A stretch of 64,000 nt of DNA, from positions 124,001 to 188,000 of the forward strand of contig NW_020194637.1 of NCBI RefSeq assembly GCF_002865645.1, written 5' to 3'. Of the stretch, positions 1 to 12,888 are shown in pieces. The position numbers and the translations under genes are program-made. The notes under the pieces were generated by a model. That model was not told the DNA's origin. It did not search any database and saw only the letters and a program-made list of their open reading frames with translations. Source of the DNA: Hyaloscypha bicolor E. Its lineage: Eukaryota; Ascomycota; Leotiomycetes; Helotiales; Hyaloscyphaceae. Every line of letters begins with the position of its first letter. Position 1 is the stretch's first letter.

Positions 1-2047
1 TCTCAGGAGATATTATTTTAATAGTATATATCCTCCTCTACTAAAGCCCTTTAACCTCTACTATTAGGGTATTTCTTGCTTTATATAGTTTATTTCTATA
101 CTCTAAATCTATTTAAAGTCTATAGTTCTTAGTAGTAATATATTTAGAATAAATCTTTTCTATTCTTATATATAGTTGGATTAGTACTACTAAAATATCT
201 TCTCCGGATTTCAGATATACTATTATAGCCCTTTAAGATAGAATAGAATATATAAGGATATTTGAGTATAACTAATTAGGCCTATAAGCTTCTTCTTTTA
301 TAGTAAGTTATCTAAAAAAGTATATTAGGGAAATTAAAATATATAGAAAGTAAGGATTTAAGTAATTTACTAATAGAAGTTCTTTAGCCAAACTTAATAC
401 TATTAAATATAGAAACTTGTCTACTTATTAAGACTACCTATTAGGATACTTTAAGGCCAATCTTCTATAAAGGTAGCTACCCTGCTCTATAAGTTAGAAT
501 ATTATAAAGCCTAATACTTTAATATCTTTATATAGCCCGTAACTTTATAGACTAATATTAATATAGCCTTTAGGATTAGCTTAGATAATAGATTAGTAAA
601 GTAAGTAGTCTTTAGGCCGAGGCCTTACTAATTTTGATATCTTTATAAAGAGATAGAAGTATAATAGAATATATAATATCTCTATATATTATATCTTAAG
701 AGGCGAGGAAATTAAGTTCTATTAGTACCTACTACTTTAATATTAAAACCTAAAGAGTTTTAATAGTAATAGTTTACCTTATATATAATTATTACTACCT
801 AAATCTTGTTTAGTAATATAATAGATCTATTAAGATCCGTTAGAGAAATGGCTATATATTCGAAAATAGTAAAGATAGTATTACTATATATAAATATTTT
901 ATAGCTAGTAAGGAAATTCTTATCTCTAACTTAATAGAGGATTTAAGCTTAGTTATTAACCTCCGAACCAGCTATATATTTTACTATAAAAAGCTCAAAT
1001 ATAGCTGGATTCTTATATATAATAACTACTAATACTTCTAATTTATAATAGTATATCTTAGTATAGTATTACTAAAGTAATGCTCTTCTTAGAGGCAATA
1101 AGTTATATAGTAGTAACTCTTCTAGACTATATATTTCTTATAGTATAAAAAGAGATTCGGGTATATTAAGCTTAAATAATAGTTGAGGTAGAAGTATATT
1201 ATAGATAACCTTACTAGTATTATTACTTGGGTCAGATTACTCTTTATACTATATCTTCTTCTATTATATAGGGCTTTAAGGGTTATTATATCGGTTCCTC
1301 TTTAGTAATATAATAGCCTAAAAGATTATATTCCCTTACTTCTCTAGCCAAATTTTATCCGGAAACTATATTATAGTTAAGTTTAATCTCTCTAGTTAAT
1401 ATACTATACTTATTATAATATATAGAAAGGAAATAAAGTTAGTTATAAGAGGTATAAAAGCGGGCTATTAGTTTAAGGCTTTTATAAATTAGAGCCGGCT
1501 TAAAGAGTTTAAAAGTTCTTAAAATTATCTCGGAGAGAGTCTCGACTTCTTATAATCTAGTATAAATAGATAGTAGTTCTTACTATATAAGGAAAATAAA
1601 ATAGCAGAAATTAGAGTTATTACCTGAAAAAAGAGAGAAAACTTTACTATCTAATTACCTATACTAAAACTAGAGCTACTTGAGAAGATAAGATAAGAGG
1701 CTAGAAATAGTACCTATATTAATAATAATTCTAGCTAAGGGTATTAAGAATATTACCAGATACTTTTCTAATACTAGGTAGTAGAAAATAGATATCTAAA
1801 ATAGAGCCTAAAAGCCAGAATTATATAATTGCCTCTCTAATACTATAAAAGCAGTAAAACTAGATATATTTACTAGTTTAAAGTCTATTCTATATCTCTC
1901 TCTCCTCTTTATTTACTACCTGCTTTATTCTTCTCTCTCTCTATTATCTATATTAAAATAATAAATATATAATATAATATCTAGTATTATACTACTGAAC
2001 TAGAGAGGAAGCTTACTAAAGATTAAGAAGAGAATTTTCGAGGGATA

Positions 2048-4110
2048 GCTTATATTAGTTTAAGAAGGCTTAATTTTAAACCCGAATACTCGAGAGATAT
2101 TAATAGGAAGAATATTAAAAGGCTAAAGAGAATCTTTATAAAATAAGGCTATCTTTAGCTATTACTATCTAATTATATACTAGTAATTATTACTAAATAA
2201 GACCTAAAAGTTATATTCTAATATTCAGGTAAGATATTTAAAGATCTTCTTAATAGTATATAAGATATCTCTCTTAAGCTAATATTACTTTTAAATAATA
2301 TACTTAAGTACCTCTATAGCTAATATTAGATTCTAGCTATTCTGGAAATCTTAATATCAAAAGAAAAATAATAGATAGTAGATTTATACCTATTAGATTC
2401 GACTTTAAAATCCTCTATAGTTATTTTAGAATGTCTAATATTATCTCTATCTAGTAATAAGTCCGGAGGCTAAAGCCGCTTTAAGTAAGAAGTATTTTAA
2501 CTCGTTTAATTTTGCTAATAATGAAATCTATAGAAAGATTCGAGATTACTAACGGCGAAATAAGCCCTTTACTATAAGGCAGTAGCGAGTATACTTATCT
2601 AAAGGCAAGTAGAAAGATCTGGGCTAGCTTCTAATAAAGGAAAGATATAAGGAGGCTTTTAATACCTTACTAGCTATTTATAGTCTCTGGATAGGGCCAG
2701 AATTCTTACTTAGTAATATATAGGAAGTTCTAGCTATATAATTTAATAATATCTACTAGGTAATCCCTATTATAATTATCTAGACTAACCTTTTAAGTAG
2801 AAGATCCTATATTATCTTAACTATATCTGGCAGATATAGTCTTTTATTCTAGATAGAGATACGGATCTTATATATAAGACTGACTAATTTACTATTAAAA
2901 CTTTATAACTGAGAGCTCTATAAATATTAGGAGATAACTTAAGCCAGCTTAAAATACTTTTTAATTTGGGTAAGCTCTTTTCCGAGATAAGAGAAGAAGA
3001 AGAGTAAAAGTTAATCTGAAATAATATTCCAAGAATAGCTTGTTTTATCCCCTTACTATATATACTTTTTAAAGACCTAAAGTTACTAAACCCATATATA
3101 AAGATTATCCAAACTTTAATTAAGTAGCCTTTTAAGGGATTATTATATAATATAATAGAGTAGTAATTCTCTGGTACAAATCAGACTCCTAGTACAATTA
3201 TTATATAAGATACCGAAACGGTATTTAATATATATAAAGAGAGTATAATAGATTAGATTAAATTCGGCTACTAGTAGCTCTATCTCTTTATACTATAATA
3301 TTTTCCCCGGATAATCGGAGAATATCCGAAGAAGAAGAAAGATTAGCCCAAGCTAACTATTAAAGAGCCTGATTCCGTAACTTGGTACCGGTTTGCCCTC
3401 TTAGCCAATTAGCTAGGCTTTGATTCGGAAGTTATTAGGTAGCTAAAGGCCAATAATCCGTATAAGGTCGAGGCTTATAACTTCCTTCTAAAGTATAACC
3501 CTTCTGAGTTATATACCTATAATTAGTAGCTCTTTAAGGAATATATAGAATAGATAGCAAGAATATATATAGTAGTTATTAAAAAGGACCGATAGTATAT
3601 TAAACCCCCGGTAGTAATAGATGGACCCGGTAAACCCCTTTTACGATAGTATAGTCGGTTCTTTCAGACTACTTATAAATGCAAGCGGAACTATCTCTTT
3701 TTAGATATTCTCTATAATATTACTAATATAAGAGAGAAGGGAATTATATTATTCTTTATTCGGAGGTTAATATACTTTATATTCTTTAGTAAATACCTGC
3801 CCGGTACTATAGCTAAGGCCCTATAAGGGCTACTACCTCGAAATACGGAAGTTAATATAACTATAGAAAGTAATAGGGCATCTTCCTATAATACCGAGTC
3901 CGGGCCAGTACCGCTCTAAGCCCTAGTAGCCGAGCCTTTAGTACGGAAACAAGTACGGAGAGACCGCCTAATACCCCTGCCTCCGTTAAGCCAGGAATAG
4001 ATAGTACTAGTTCCTGCTTTATAAGCTAGCGAGAATTTGTCGAGCCAGAAATAGATAGTACTAGTATCTATTTTATAAGCTAGTAAGAATATATATATTT
4101 ATCCCTGTTC
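2048..4110 (+). pseudogene. DUF3723-family protein, RIP-inactivated relic
   Basis: One reading frame (frame of position 2048) keeps recognisable DUF3723 features over about 2 kb despite dozens of stops. N-terminal part: RLNFKPEYSRDINRKNIKRL, then a YLYSxYQI stretch near 2310 where family members have a CLHGxHRI-type segment, then VDLYLLDS near 2385. C-terminal part: LYILFKDLKLLNPYIKI near 3060, QLYLFILQYFPRI near 3275, WYRFALLAN then LGFDSEVIR near 3391-3445, NYLFLDILYN near 3690 and LFFIRRLIYFIFF near 3752. Almost all in-frame stops are TAG or TAA where Gln fits, as expected from CAG/CAA under RIP, and I needed no frameshift. The family's biochemical role is unknown; it is a recurrent cargo of giant Starship transposons and of subtelomeric regions. 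The tail after about 3900 is low-complexity and includes a 54-bp direct duplication (3991-4044 and 4045-4098). Dead gene; the family call is from recalled motif similarity. Confidence 0.82.
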
Positions 4111-4580
4111 TCTAGATTATACTTTTTAGAAACTAAAGAATAATATAGATTATTATATATCTTAGTAAAAAAGATATAAACCTCTCTAGATATTAAATAG
4201 TCTTCCAGATATATTAGAAGAGAGGCCTTTAAGACCAGAAGCGCTTTATATTATATAGTAATCCTTTTAAGGTAAAATAAGTAGCTACTAAGTATATTCG
4301 GAAAGATATATATTTAATAATAATAAGAGGCTATAGCCTTACTCTAGAGAGATACTATAATACGGTAGTTAGTAATAATATATATACTATAGTACTAGTA
4401 TTAAAAAAAAAGAGGGAGATTAATAAATTACTAATTATTTCTGGAATAGAATCTGTTATAAAAAATAAGCCCTAATTTATAATACCCGAGCCAAAAAAAA
4501 AGAATAATTATAGAGAGATAACTTACTTATTTTATAATTAGAATATAAAATTATACTAGTACTAATTCTTATATTATCTA

Positions 4581-4875
4581 TAACTCTTATACTAATATAT
4601 AAGCTTATAGAAGCTTAAAGTCTTATATAAACCTATATACTTTTACTAGCTTATATACTTCTACTAGCCTTACTCGTACTAGCCTGGATTCTCGTACTAT
4701 TTATAACTCTTATACTAATATATAAGCTTATAGAAGCTTAAAGTCTTATATAAGCCTATATACTCCTACTAGCTTATATACTTCTACTAGCCTTAATTCT
4801 TATACTAGCCTGAATTCTTATACTACCTATAACTCTTATACTAGTATATAAGCTTATATTAGTCTATATATTATT
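4581..4875. repeat. Tandem repeat, about 122-127 bp unit, 2.4 copies
   Basis: Units start with TAACTCTTATACTA at 4581, 4703 and 4830. The first two are 122 and 127 bp, the third is partial. Each unit contains AAGCTTATAGAAGCTTAAAG-like and CTTCTACTAGCC-like segments. It lies in the RIP island just after the DUF3723 relic and has no coding potential I can see. Confidence 0.8.
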
Positions 4876-7633
4876 AATAAATCTTTATTAGTTCTTATAG
4901 ATTAAGAGCTAGATTATAATTATAGTATTAGTATAGATATCTAATAAATGCCCCTCTTCCTTATATACTAAAGCTCTATTTTATCTTACTATAACTATAT
5001 TAGTCGAGAATATATAATTAGTTTACTAAGCGGCTAAAGTTATTATCCGGAACCTCAATTAATAACTATCTTAGTTATCCTCTTTAGGCCTAATCTTACT
5101 ACTACTAATATATACTTTATTTTAAAGAGAGTAATAGGTGAGATAAAGATAAGGGATTATTATTAATTTACTATCGGAAATTCTTATTAACCGAGGGCTA
5201 GTTGCGCTTTAGGGGTACCTTATAATTGCCTAAAAAATCTACTTCTACTTTAGTAATATATAAAACGGCTAGATAGTATTTTTACTATAATAAGACCTTT
5301 ATATAATAGAAATAGATTTTAAGTTTAGTTCTATAAACCCAGATATTAAGCTAGTTATAATTAATATTAAGATATAGATTTATACTCTCTATATAGTATA
5401 TAAATATAGCCTTACTATCCTTAACCTTAATAGCTAACTACCTCTATTATAGAAAGTTACTTTTCTTCTAAAGATAGATAAAATAATAGAAGAAATCGAA
5501 TAGATAATAACCAAACTTATAGCCCTTTATAATAAAGGCAACTTCCTTCCTATAACTTGCCTGCTAGCCCTTATAATAATTATAGTTCTTCTAAAGCTCT
5601 TATTAAAGGCTATAATAGTATAGATATATTCTGAATATACTAGTCCGGATTAGAAATATCTCTTAATTATATCTAGAGATATTATTATTACCTATATAAC
5701 TACCTAGTTATAAATATAATAGATTAAGGTTAGATCCGCTATCTATATAGATAACTCTATTATCTATAGAAGTTAGTATAGTTTATATTCTTGAAATATA
5801 TAATATATTTCTTATATTAGGGACTTGTATTTATAAGCGAGTATATAAATATTCTAAATTTTATATATAAATAGATAAGTAGGCAAATTTATTCTATATT
5901 ATACTATTCTATTAAGTTCTAATTACTTATATAGCCTATTAGAATTATAATAGATGAAATAGTAACTTCTTTAAGTAAATATCCTTATCTAATATTTACC
6001 TTATAACCTCTCGGACCTATTCTCCTATATAATTATTTATATATACTATTAAGTTATTAGTTAATAGATATAGTATCTATTTATTACTAGACTTATATAA
6101 GATTATACTTCGACCCTTTCTTTCTTTAATTTCAGATCTAATTAAATTCTTAATATTAAAGCCTCTATAATTTATTATAATATAGTTATATTTACTAACT
6201 TAACTAACTATACTATATTCCGTACTATTAGTAATATAATTTCCGGTAATAAAGGGATATATATTAAGGACTTATTAGAAATATAGATTAGGGATACTCT
6301 AATAGGTCGCCTTAATTAAACTTATATATTTAGAGTCTTACTTAAGTAGATTAATTATTAATTATTCTATCTATTTCAAGTATTCTTTAGGGTAATTATT
6401 AGTAAAGGTTCTTCTGGAATTAACTAAAGCCTATTTTTAGAATTCACCTGCCAAAATAATATAATTCTTCTTATCTTTATATTATAATTATAAAAATTCT
6501 CGAGAAGCTATTTTATATAAGGTAACTAGCTAGCTATACTAATATCCGTTATAAATAATAAGACTATTCCGTATTTATTAAGATATATCTCTTTATTATA
6601 AGGTCCTTTAATAATAGCTCTCAATTTAGTAGGTTAGGATAAGCTACTACTACTAGAAAGACTTTATATAAATTCTATCTATTATTAAATAATAAAGATA
6701 ATAATATTCTAATCTTTATTATATAGGTACTATTATATAACTATATATAGATATAATTAAAAGAAAGTATTATAGCTTGCTTCTGGGATATAGAAGTATA
6801 TATATTAGCCTACTTAATACTTCTAGAGCCTTAAGATTTTAGTATAGATCTAATAAGTATTCGGTAGGGATTTAATAGAGACTTTATATAAGTATTTCTA
6901 ATTACGGAGGTTCTAATAGAATATCTGGCAAGTCCGGAGAAGATATAAAGATACCTATATATAATATATAATAAGGAAATATATTATTAGTATACTAAGT
7001 AGCCTCCCCGAAATATGAATTTAAATAGTAGTTATAATAATTACTACCAGAATCCAATAGATATTTAAGAAGATCTTATAGAAATAATATTATATAATTA
7101 AAAATAAGGTAATTAGAATAGCGGCTATAGTAGAGGCAGCCTAATTTATTTAATTAGTAGTTCTTATTTCGGGGGAGGGAACTTATTACTAATACCGCTA
7201 CTTGAGTTAATAAGTATAGATTAGATATCTATAATACTATAGCAAGAATTATATAAATTACTTTCTTAATTATAGCTACCTGCCCTATCTAATAATAAAT
7301 AGTATTATAAGCCTTATATCTAAGTTTATAGCTACTAATAATAGAGTTTATATAACTTCCGAGAGTAAGAAGAACGAGATTTACTATAGATAATAGTTCT
7401 ATTTACTATAAGGCCTTTATATAATTATCTATAAGGCAAACGATATTATCTATAAGAAGAATAATAATTAAAAGTATATAATATCAAGTAGTACCGCTTA
7501 TATACTTATAGATCTATAGATAGAAGATATACTTAAGAAAATAGTATATTATATAGGTATATAGAAAGCTAATAGAAATTCCTAATATATAGAAAATAAT
7601 TAAAAGGGCAGTAATAGCTATAAATACTATAGT

Positions 7634-7879
7634 TATAACGGCTGGTATTATATAGTTGATACAGACGTGGTTTTAGCTAAAGGGGTTAGTTTTAGCTAAG
7701 GTTCCAAGCTATAGTTCAAACCAAGCTCGCTTCCAAAGCTCGGCGTTTCAGTAGTTTTGGCCATACCTACTTATCCACTGCCATACCTCACTTCTTCTCT
7801 CCTTAGCTTTAGATTCTGTAGGATATTGGAAATTATTAATCTTTAAGTATCGTTCCATTACTTTATTCCTGCTATTACA
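7634..7879 (+). repeat. Left LTR of gag-only element
   Basis: 246 bp, starting TATAACGGCTGG and ending CTGCTATTACA. Aligns over its whole length with 9227-9472 and with the less mutated solo LTR at 39949-40182, whose ends are TGTAACGGC and GCCGTCACA. Differences among copies are largely C-to-T and G-to-A. Confidence 0.88.
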
Positions 7880-8113
7880 TAATCTAAAGCTCCTACCTTT
7901 CGGACGGTAGTTATTATTATTGGGACTCCTGTCTACTAGCCCGCTTTTACGCGGAGCCCCCTTATTATTATTGTCATTATTACGTAGCGCTATTCATAGT
8001 TCTACCTGCAAGGTGTCAAAAAGCTCGATTTTAGCCAGCTCAACCCCTTATTATTTATTAGAGCCCCTGGCTCACCACCTCATTAATTCTTTACCAACTT
8101 TACCGACACTCCC

Positions 8114-9127
8114 TTGAGAATGGACACCTTCCAAACGCAAGTCCAACGCGAGTTCGATGGCCTGCGAGCTGAAATTACCACCTTGCAAGCAAAAAACACC
8201 CAGAAATCGAAGCTCCCAGATCCAGAAAAGTTCGCTGGAAGTACGTACAAGTTCGACACCTGGCTGCCTTCAATTAAGGCCAAGCTACGGATTGACGGCC
8301 CGGCCATTAGAGACTCCATTGCCCAGTTTTACTATGTTTACCTTAATCTGGAGTCCTCTATCCAATTAATGGTTCTGCCACAGCTTTCCTATACAGAGCA
8401 AGCTCAATCGTGGGATTATAATACGATTCTGGATCAGCTTTTACGGGTATACGATAATCCAAACAAGCAATTAGAGGCTAAGGACCGTTTGTATGCCCTC
8501 CGCCAAGGCAACGATTCCCTTCCTGCCTATAATGCCAAGTTTGAATGTACCCTGTATGAAGCGAATGGCCAAAGCTGGCCAGATATTAATAAAATTTCCA
8601 GCTTTCGCAATGGCCTCAATTCCGCAATTCGCTCTCGTCTGGCCCAGCAGCTTGTTCTACCCAGGATCTATACTGATTTCCTGCGTACGGTTTAGTAGCT
8701 CTCGTCAAAAATAGCTGCCCCGCCGTACGTTACTGCTCCCAAGATTGCCAGCGACCCTATAGACGTCAGCGAACTGATAATTGACGTCGTTACACCGGTA
8801 ATTGGTACGCTTACGTCGTCCTCTGAGCCAATCTTACCGGCTATACCAGCTCGTTCTACGTTAAAGGAGCTCCGCCAGTATTATTATCAAACCGGTAGAT
8901 GTGTTAGATACAGATCCCAGGATTATTTTATCAAGAACTATAGCTTGGCTCCTGCAAGTACTGCTACTGGTTCTGGTTGCAAATGGGTTACAACTGCCGC
9001 AATTGACCATTACTCTGATTCTGGTAGTAATTCTAGCGATTCTGGCGATTCTGGAGGAGGGCCAACCTTGGATCCGGTTTTTAACCGTATATGGAGGGCT
9101 GATTTTGCGGCTGGCGATTGGAAATAG
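8114..9127 (+). pseudogene. Gag-like polyprotein of the gag-only LTR element, broken by stops
   Basis: The N-terminal part (8114-8692) is open for 193 codons and reads like a fungal Ty3-type Gag: a short coiled start, then LPDPEKFAGSTYKFDTWL, the usual Gag entry to the capsid-like helices, and later DRLYALRQGNDSLPAYNAKF. Two adjacent TAG codons (8693-8698) interrupt it, probably former CAG CAG. The same frame then continues to 9127 with a degenerate zinc knuckle (QTGRCVRYRSQDYFIKNYSL, where two Tyr stand where CCHC knuckles have Cys) and an acidic Ser-Asp-Gly tail. The family role is RNA packaging in virus-like particles. A translated copy would give only the capsid-like part. The interior is visibly less RIP-damaged than the DNA around it. 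Confidence 0.75.
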
Positions 9128-9210
9128 GGTCCTTTTCCTTTGTTCTGTTATTTTTACCACACTCGCTTTAGCTTTCCCTTTGTTTTTACTAGCGCTCGGG
9201 TCGAGCTTTT

Positions 9211-9226
9211 TGGAGGGGGGGGGTGA
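9211..9226 (+). other. Polypurine tract of the gag-only element
   Basis: TGGAGGGGGGGGGTGA directly abuts the right LTR start at 9227. This is the expected position and composition for plus-strand priming in reverse transcription. Confidence 0.7.
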
Positions 9227-9472
9227 TATAACGGCTGGTATTATATAGTTAATACAGACGTGGTTTCAGCTAAAGGGGTTGGTTTTAGCTAAGGTTCCAA
9301 GCTATAGTTTAAACCAAGCTCGCTTCCAAAGCTCGGCGTTTCAGTAGTTTTGGCCATATCTACTTATCCACTGCCATACCTCACTCCTTCTCTCCTTAGC
9401 TTTAGATTCTATAGGATATTGGAAATCATTAATCTTTAAGTATCGTTCCATTACTTTATTCCTGCCATTATA
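9227..9472 (+). repeat. Right LTR of gag-only element
   Basis: 246 bp direct repeat of 7634-7879, followed at once by the ATAGT target duplication (9473-9477). The few differences from the left LTR are mostly transitions, so the insertion is not very old or RIP hit both copies alike. Confidence 0.88.
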
Positions 9473-12400
9473 ATAGTATATTATTAAATAATATCTATAT
9501 CCTAGAGAATCTTAGTAAGATTAATATAGTATGAAATCCGGATATATAATATAGAAGAAATAATATAGGCTCTAATAGATTAGCTTATAAAAAGGCATTT
9601 AAATTAGAAGCTAAAAGTTACTATAGTATTTAATATACTTTATATCTTAATTATATAAGATATTAGACTCTAGTAATATACCTCTAGAAGTAATACCTCT
9701 AAAAAATAGCCTCTAGAAATAGCCTCTAGAAATAACCTCTAGAAACGGCTAGTCCTAAAATCACTTCCTAGACCTCTAAAAGCGGTACCTCTAGGATAGC
9801 AGGCCTAGATTCGTTATTAGATTCATTAAAATATTAAGGGTATACCCAAACTATAGCTCTCTCTTTAGTTAATAATTAAATTACTAAAAGCTTAATTTTC
9901 TAATTAGGCTCCCAGGCTAGAAACGGGTTAGATAGTAATAGGTAGGATAGAAGTATTAAGATATATAAGGATATTTCTCTCTTTAAATTAACTATCTATT
10001 TTATTAGATTATTCTCTTACTACTGCTTCCGTATACTCTATATAATTAAGATAAGGCTATTTACAGACCCGAGCTTATCTCCGAGACATTCGAGGATATT
10101 TAATTCTTCTATAGCTATATCTAAAGAGAGGTGGTTTATATTTGACTTGTAAATATAGTAGAACTTTTTTAGGTAGGTAAATAATTAATAGGAAACTGCC
10201 TTTAAGAAAAGGAAATAATAAAGATCTTATTAAATATCTAGATAGCTTTAGTTATAGTATTTAATAGTATCTATTTCTGAGGCAATTTTCTTATTAGCGG
10301 AATTACTAGTTATTAATAGTAATTTCTGCCAAGATAGCTATCTTAAATCCTATACTATTTAGTATTTAAGGGTACTACTTTATTAAAACTAGTTACCTTA
10401 ACTAGGGTATAGGTTAGGTACTTATTTATACTTTAAAAAAACGGAGAGCTCGCAAGTTAATATAGCTGAATCTGGGTTATTAGTACCGGTATAAGCGAGC
10501 CTACTTCCAAGTAGAAAGAAGGTCTAATAAAATTCCGGCTAGAGTAACTAGTATAACAGATTTGGGTAGAACCTTATATAAGATAGTAAAGTTAGAATAC
10601 CCCTTAAAGCAGGCTTGAAACCCAAGCTCTTTATAGCTATATATAGCTTTATAAGTAGATACTTTCTGGTTATAACGGCTTTTAGGAATTCTGCTTTATA
10701 TTAATCTATTATACTTAATAGAGTCTAATAACGGATACCAGAGTCTCTAGTAGATATAGCTAGGCTATAAAGCCAGACTTTCTGCCCGTCTTATAATATA
10801 GTACCTTATCTATATTCGGCTTTATAAAGGATTTCTTATACTTTAAGGTACTACTTAAGCTTTTAGCTCCGATATACAAATAATACTATTATAAGTCCGT
10901 TGCCTCTACTATACTATAGAACGGATAATGGATATAGGATAAAAGATTCTTGGTAGACAGATTAACTTAATTCTAAGCTATCTCTTCTAATTCTTTATAT
11001 AAAGGATTTAACCCTACTAAATTAATATATAGAATTACCGGTTATTATAAGTTATAAATACTACTACCCTACTACTATCTCTTCCTTCTTCTTCCTCTTC
11101 CTTTCTTAAACAACTATATAGTATAATATATAATAGTGTTTCTATATAGCCTCGGCCTAATCTTATAATTCTTTGACTTATTCCCGAAACTACTAGTCGA
11201 GCTATAGATAAATATATAGGAGGCGGCTTTCCGGAATCGGGAAGGCAGGATTATTTTCCTTATCCTTAAATATATCTCGGCTCTATACTTACCTCTAATA
11301 AGTAATATTAATTATAAATATAATAGAGCTAAGGTATATTAATAGTACTTGAGTTTTACCTACTAAAATAATAGTAGTTATATTATATAAATCCTATTAT
11401 ACAGACTTTAGTTCCTGCTTTACTCTATATCTACTAATAATCTCAAACTATTATCTAGCGGATATATATTAATATTAGATAGGGAGGGTTATTTAATACC
11501 CGAAACAAGCTTCTAGTAACTACAAGTTCCCTTTATACTAGACTTTAGTATAGCAGGTATAAGGAAGAGGTAAACGGTATAGCTTCTAGTATAGGTTATA
11601 TTATAATATTAGAATAGTTATATATTTAATATATAATCTATTATATACTAGCTTTATCTTACTTAGATAGTTAGTAGTAGCGGGGGTATAGTAAGGATCT
11701 CTAGTATATATTTAGAACTAGGGCAGGGAGCTGCTTTATAAAAACAATTACGGTACTTACTAATAAGACTAAGGAAGAATTCCGGACTTCCTTAAACTAA
11801 GGATAGACAGAACCTATTAGTAACAAGAAATTTGAGAAGGAATCTTACAAGCTAGTATTAAACTAGATAGATAATCCGACTACTTTATAATAAGCAAAGC
11901 AGATATTAGGTCTAATACCAAAATTCCGGATCTCTAGAGCTGGATTTTAAGGGCCTAATAATCTTAAAGAAGCAGAGGAAGAAAGAGATTACTTTATTAC
12001 CTTTTATAGCTACTTGCTTGCCAATCTTATTTTCAATTATATATAAGATTTCTAGTATACGGACTTAATATACTAGTTTGCCTCCTACCTTCTACTTAGA
12101 GCTTTTAATTATTAAAGGAGTTATATAAAGCAGGGGAAGTAATAAGAAGTAAGGAAGAAACTAATTTATAGCTTTATAAGCTTTATAGCTTTATATTAAA
12201 GGCTTAAAATAATAATAATAGTACTTATAGTAAGTGCCGTTAATTGAGCTATAATTCCGTACTCTGATTCTTTATACTGGATTGCCTCTAATCCGAACTA
12301 TAATAAGCTTAAAGAAATATAGAGAAGAATAGAGCTTTATATAAGATAATTAGTCCTTTAATAATATTACCAAATACGGTTATAACCGTTTAGGATCTCC

Positions 12401-12480
12401 TTTATAATACTTGCATAACCGGCTTCCCCTTAACAGAACTAGAGAGATAGTAGTATAGAGCTTCTCAAAATGCTTTCAAT
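9473..12480. repeat. RIP-degraded AT-rich island, right part
   Basis: Same composition as 1-7633 and probably the continuation of whatever the gag-only element landed in. Short iterations of CCTCTAGAAATAG-like units occur at about 9671-9745. Several frames look protein-like if TAA/TAG are read as Gln, but more than one overlapping frame does so around 12.0-12.2 kb, so I assign no gene. The sequence becomes much less RIP-like after about 12430. Confidence 0.75.
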
Positions 12481-12888
12481 TTCTTCCAGAAATAGTACCT
12501 AACTCCGCCCCTTTCTCGAGTATATTACAAAATCAAACCAAAACCTAGCGACTCTGGAAGACGGAGACAGCGGCCCAGGAATAGCGCAGATTTGGCAGCT
12601 AGCAGGAAGTCTGGCTTACTAAACTTTTTAAGCGAACCTCCTATTCGCGACCCCCTTTTTAGCTCGCTTGCCAGCCTATTATATCCTTCGGCTGCCCTAT
12701 CTAACCAAATCCTACCCTTCTACAAATCTATCAGTCCCCCCTATAGGTTTAATATTTAGTGGGAGGAGTGGGTTTTCAAAAATTTGATTCCAGTGCGCTC
12801 CCCCAATCACTCTCATCATTATCCGGATTGATTGTCCGCAGTAACGAGATGCTGAAACTAACTTAGGGCTTCGCTCATACTTTTCGTC
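12481..12888. other. Edge of the RIP island, unassigned
   Basis: Base composition changes sharply to normal. From about 12537 to 12840 one plus-strand frame (frame of 12538) is open except for a single TAG near 12760, with a basic stretch (SGRRRQRPRNSADLAASRK). It may be the 3' end of a gene whose upstream part is lost in the RIP island, or chance. I recognise no family. Confidence 0.35.

Larger units (their letters stand above)
1..7633. repeat. RIP-degraded AT-rich island, left part
   Basis: Extremely AT-rich DNA dominated by TATA, TTAA and TAG/TAA strings with CpA and TpG almost absent, the outcome expected when RIP turns CpA into TpA on both strands. Apart from the DUF3723 relic and the tandem repeats listed separately, I could not assign 1-2040 or 4900-7633 to a family. 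Stops occur in every frame, and reading TAA/TAG as glutamine opens all frames, so frame openness is no guide here. The gag-only LTR element at 7634 is inserted into this island, so the island is older than that insertion. Confidence 0.85.
7634..9472 (+). mobile_element. Non-autonomous gag-only LTR retrotransposon (TR-GAG-like)
   Basis: Two near-identical 246-bp direct repeats (7634-7879 and 9227-9472) enclose 1,347 bp. The 5-bp sequence ATAGT flanks both sides (7629-7633 and 9473-9477), a perfect target-site duplication. A purine-rich tract (about 9211-9226, mostly G) ends exactly at the right LTR, as a polypurine tract should. The interior encodes only a Gag-like protein; there is no room for protease, reverse transcriptase or integrase. 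It must have moved with enzymes from an autonomous relative not present here. A solo LTR of the same family sits at 39949. LTR starts have lost the canonical TG (now TA) and ends the CA, consistent with RIP. I see no convincing primer-binding site after 7879. Confidence 0.88.

Noticed and set aside
2048..4110. Stop-codon reassignment (TAG as Gln) in the DUF3723 frame
   Set aside because: The unRIPped genes in the same window use TAG/TAA as normal stops; RIP explains the pattern fully.
9671..9745. CRISPR-like short repeats
   Set aside because: Adjacent CCTCTAGAAATAG-type units have no unique spacers; eukaryotic low-complexity sequence.
9480..12840. One 3.3-kb plus-strand frame that is continuous if TAA/TAG are read as Gln
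   Set aside because: RIP removes TGA by turning TG into TA and makes TAA/TAG from CAA/CAG, so any frame opens under this rule. Around 12.0-12.2 kb a second frame looked just as good, and no known motif was found.
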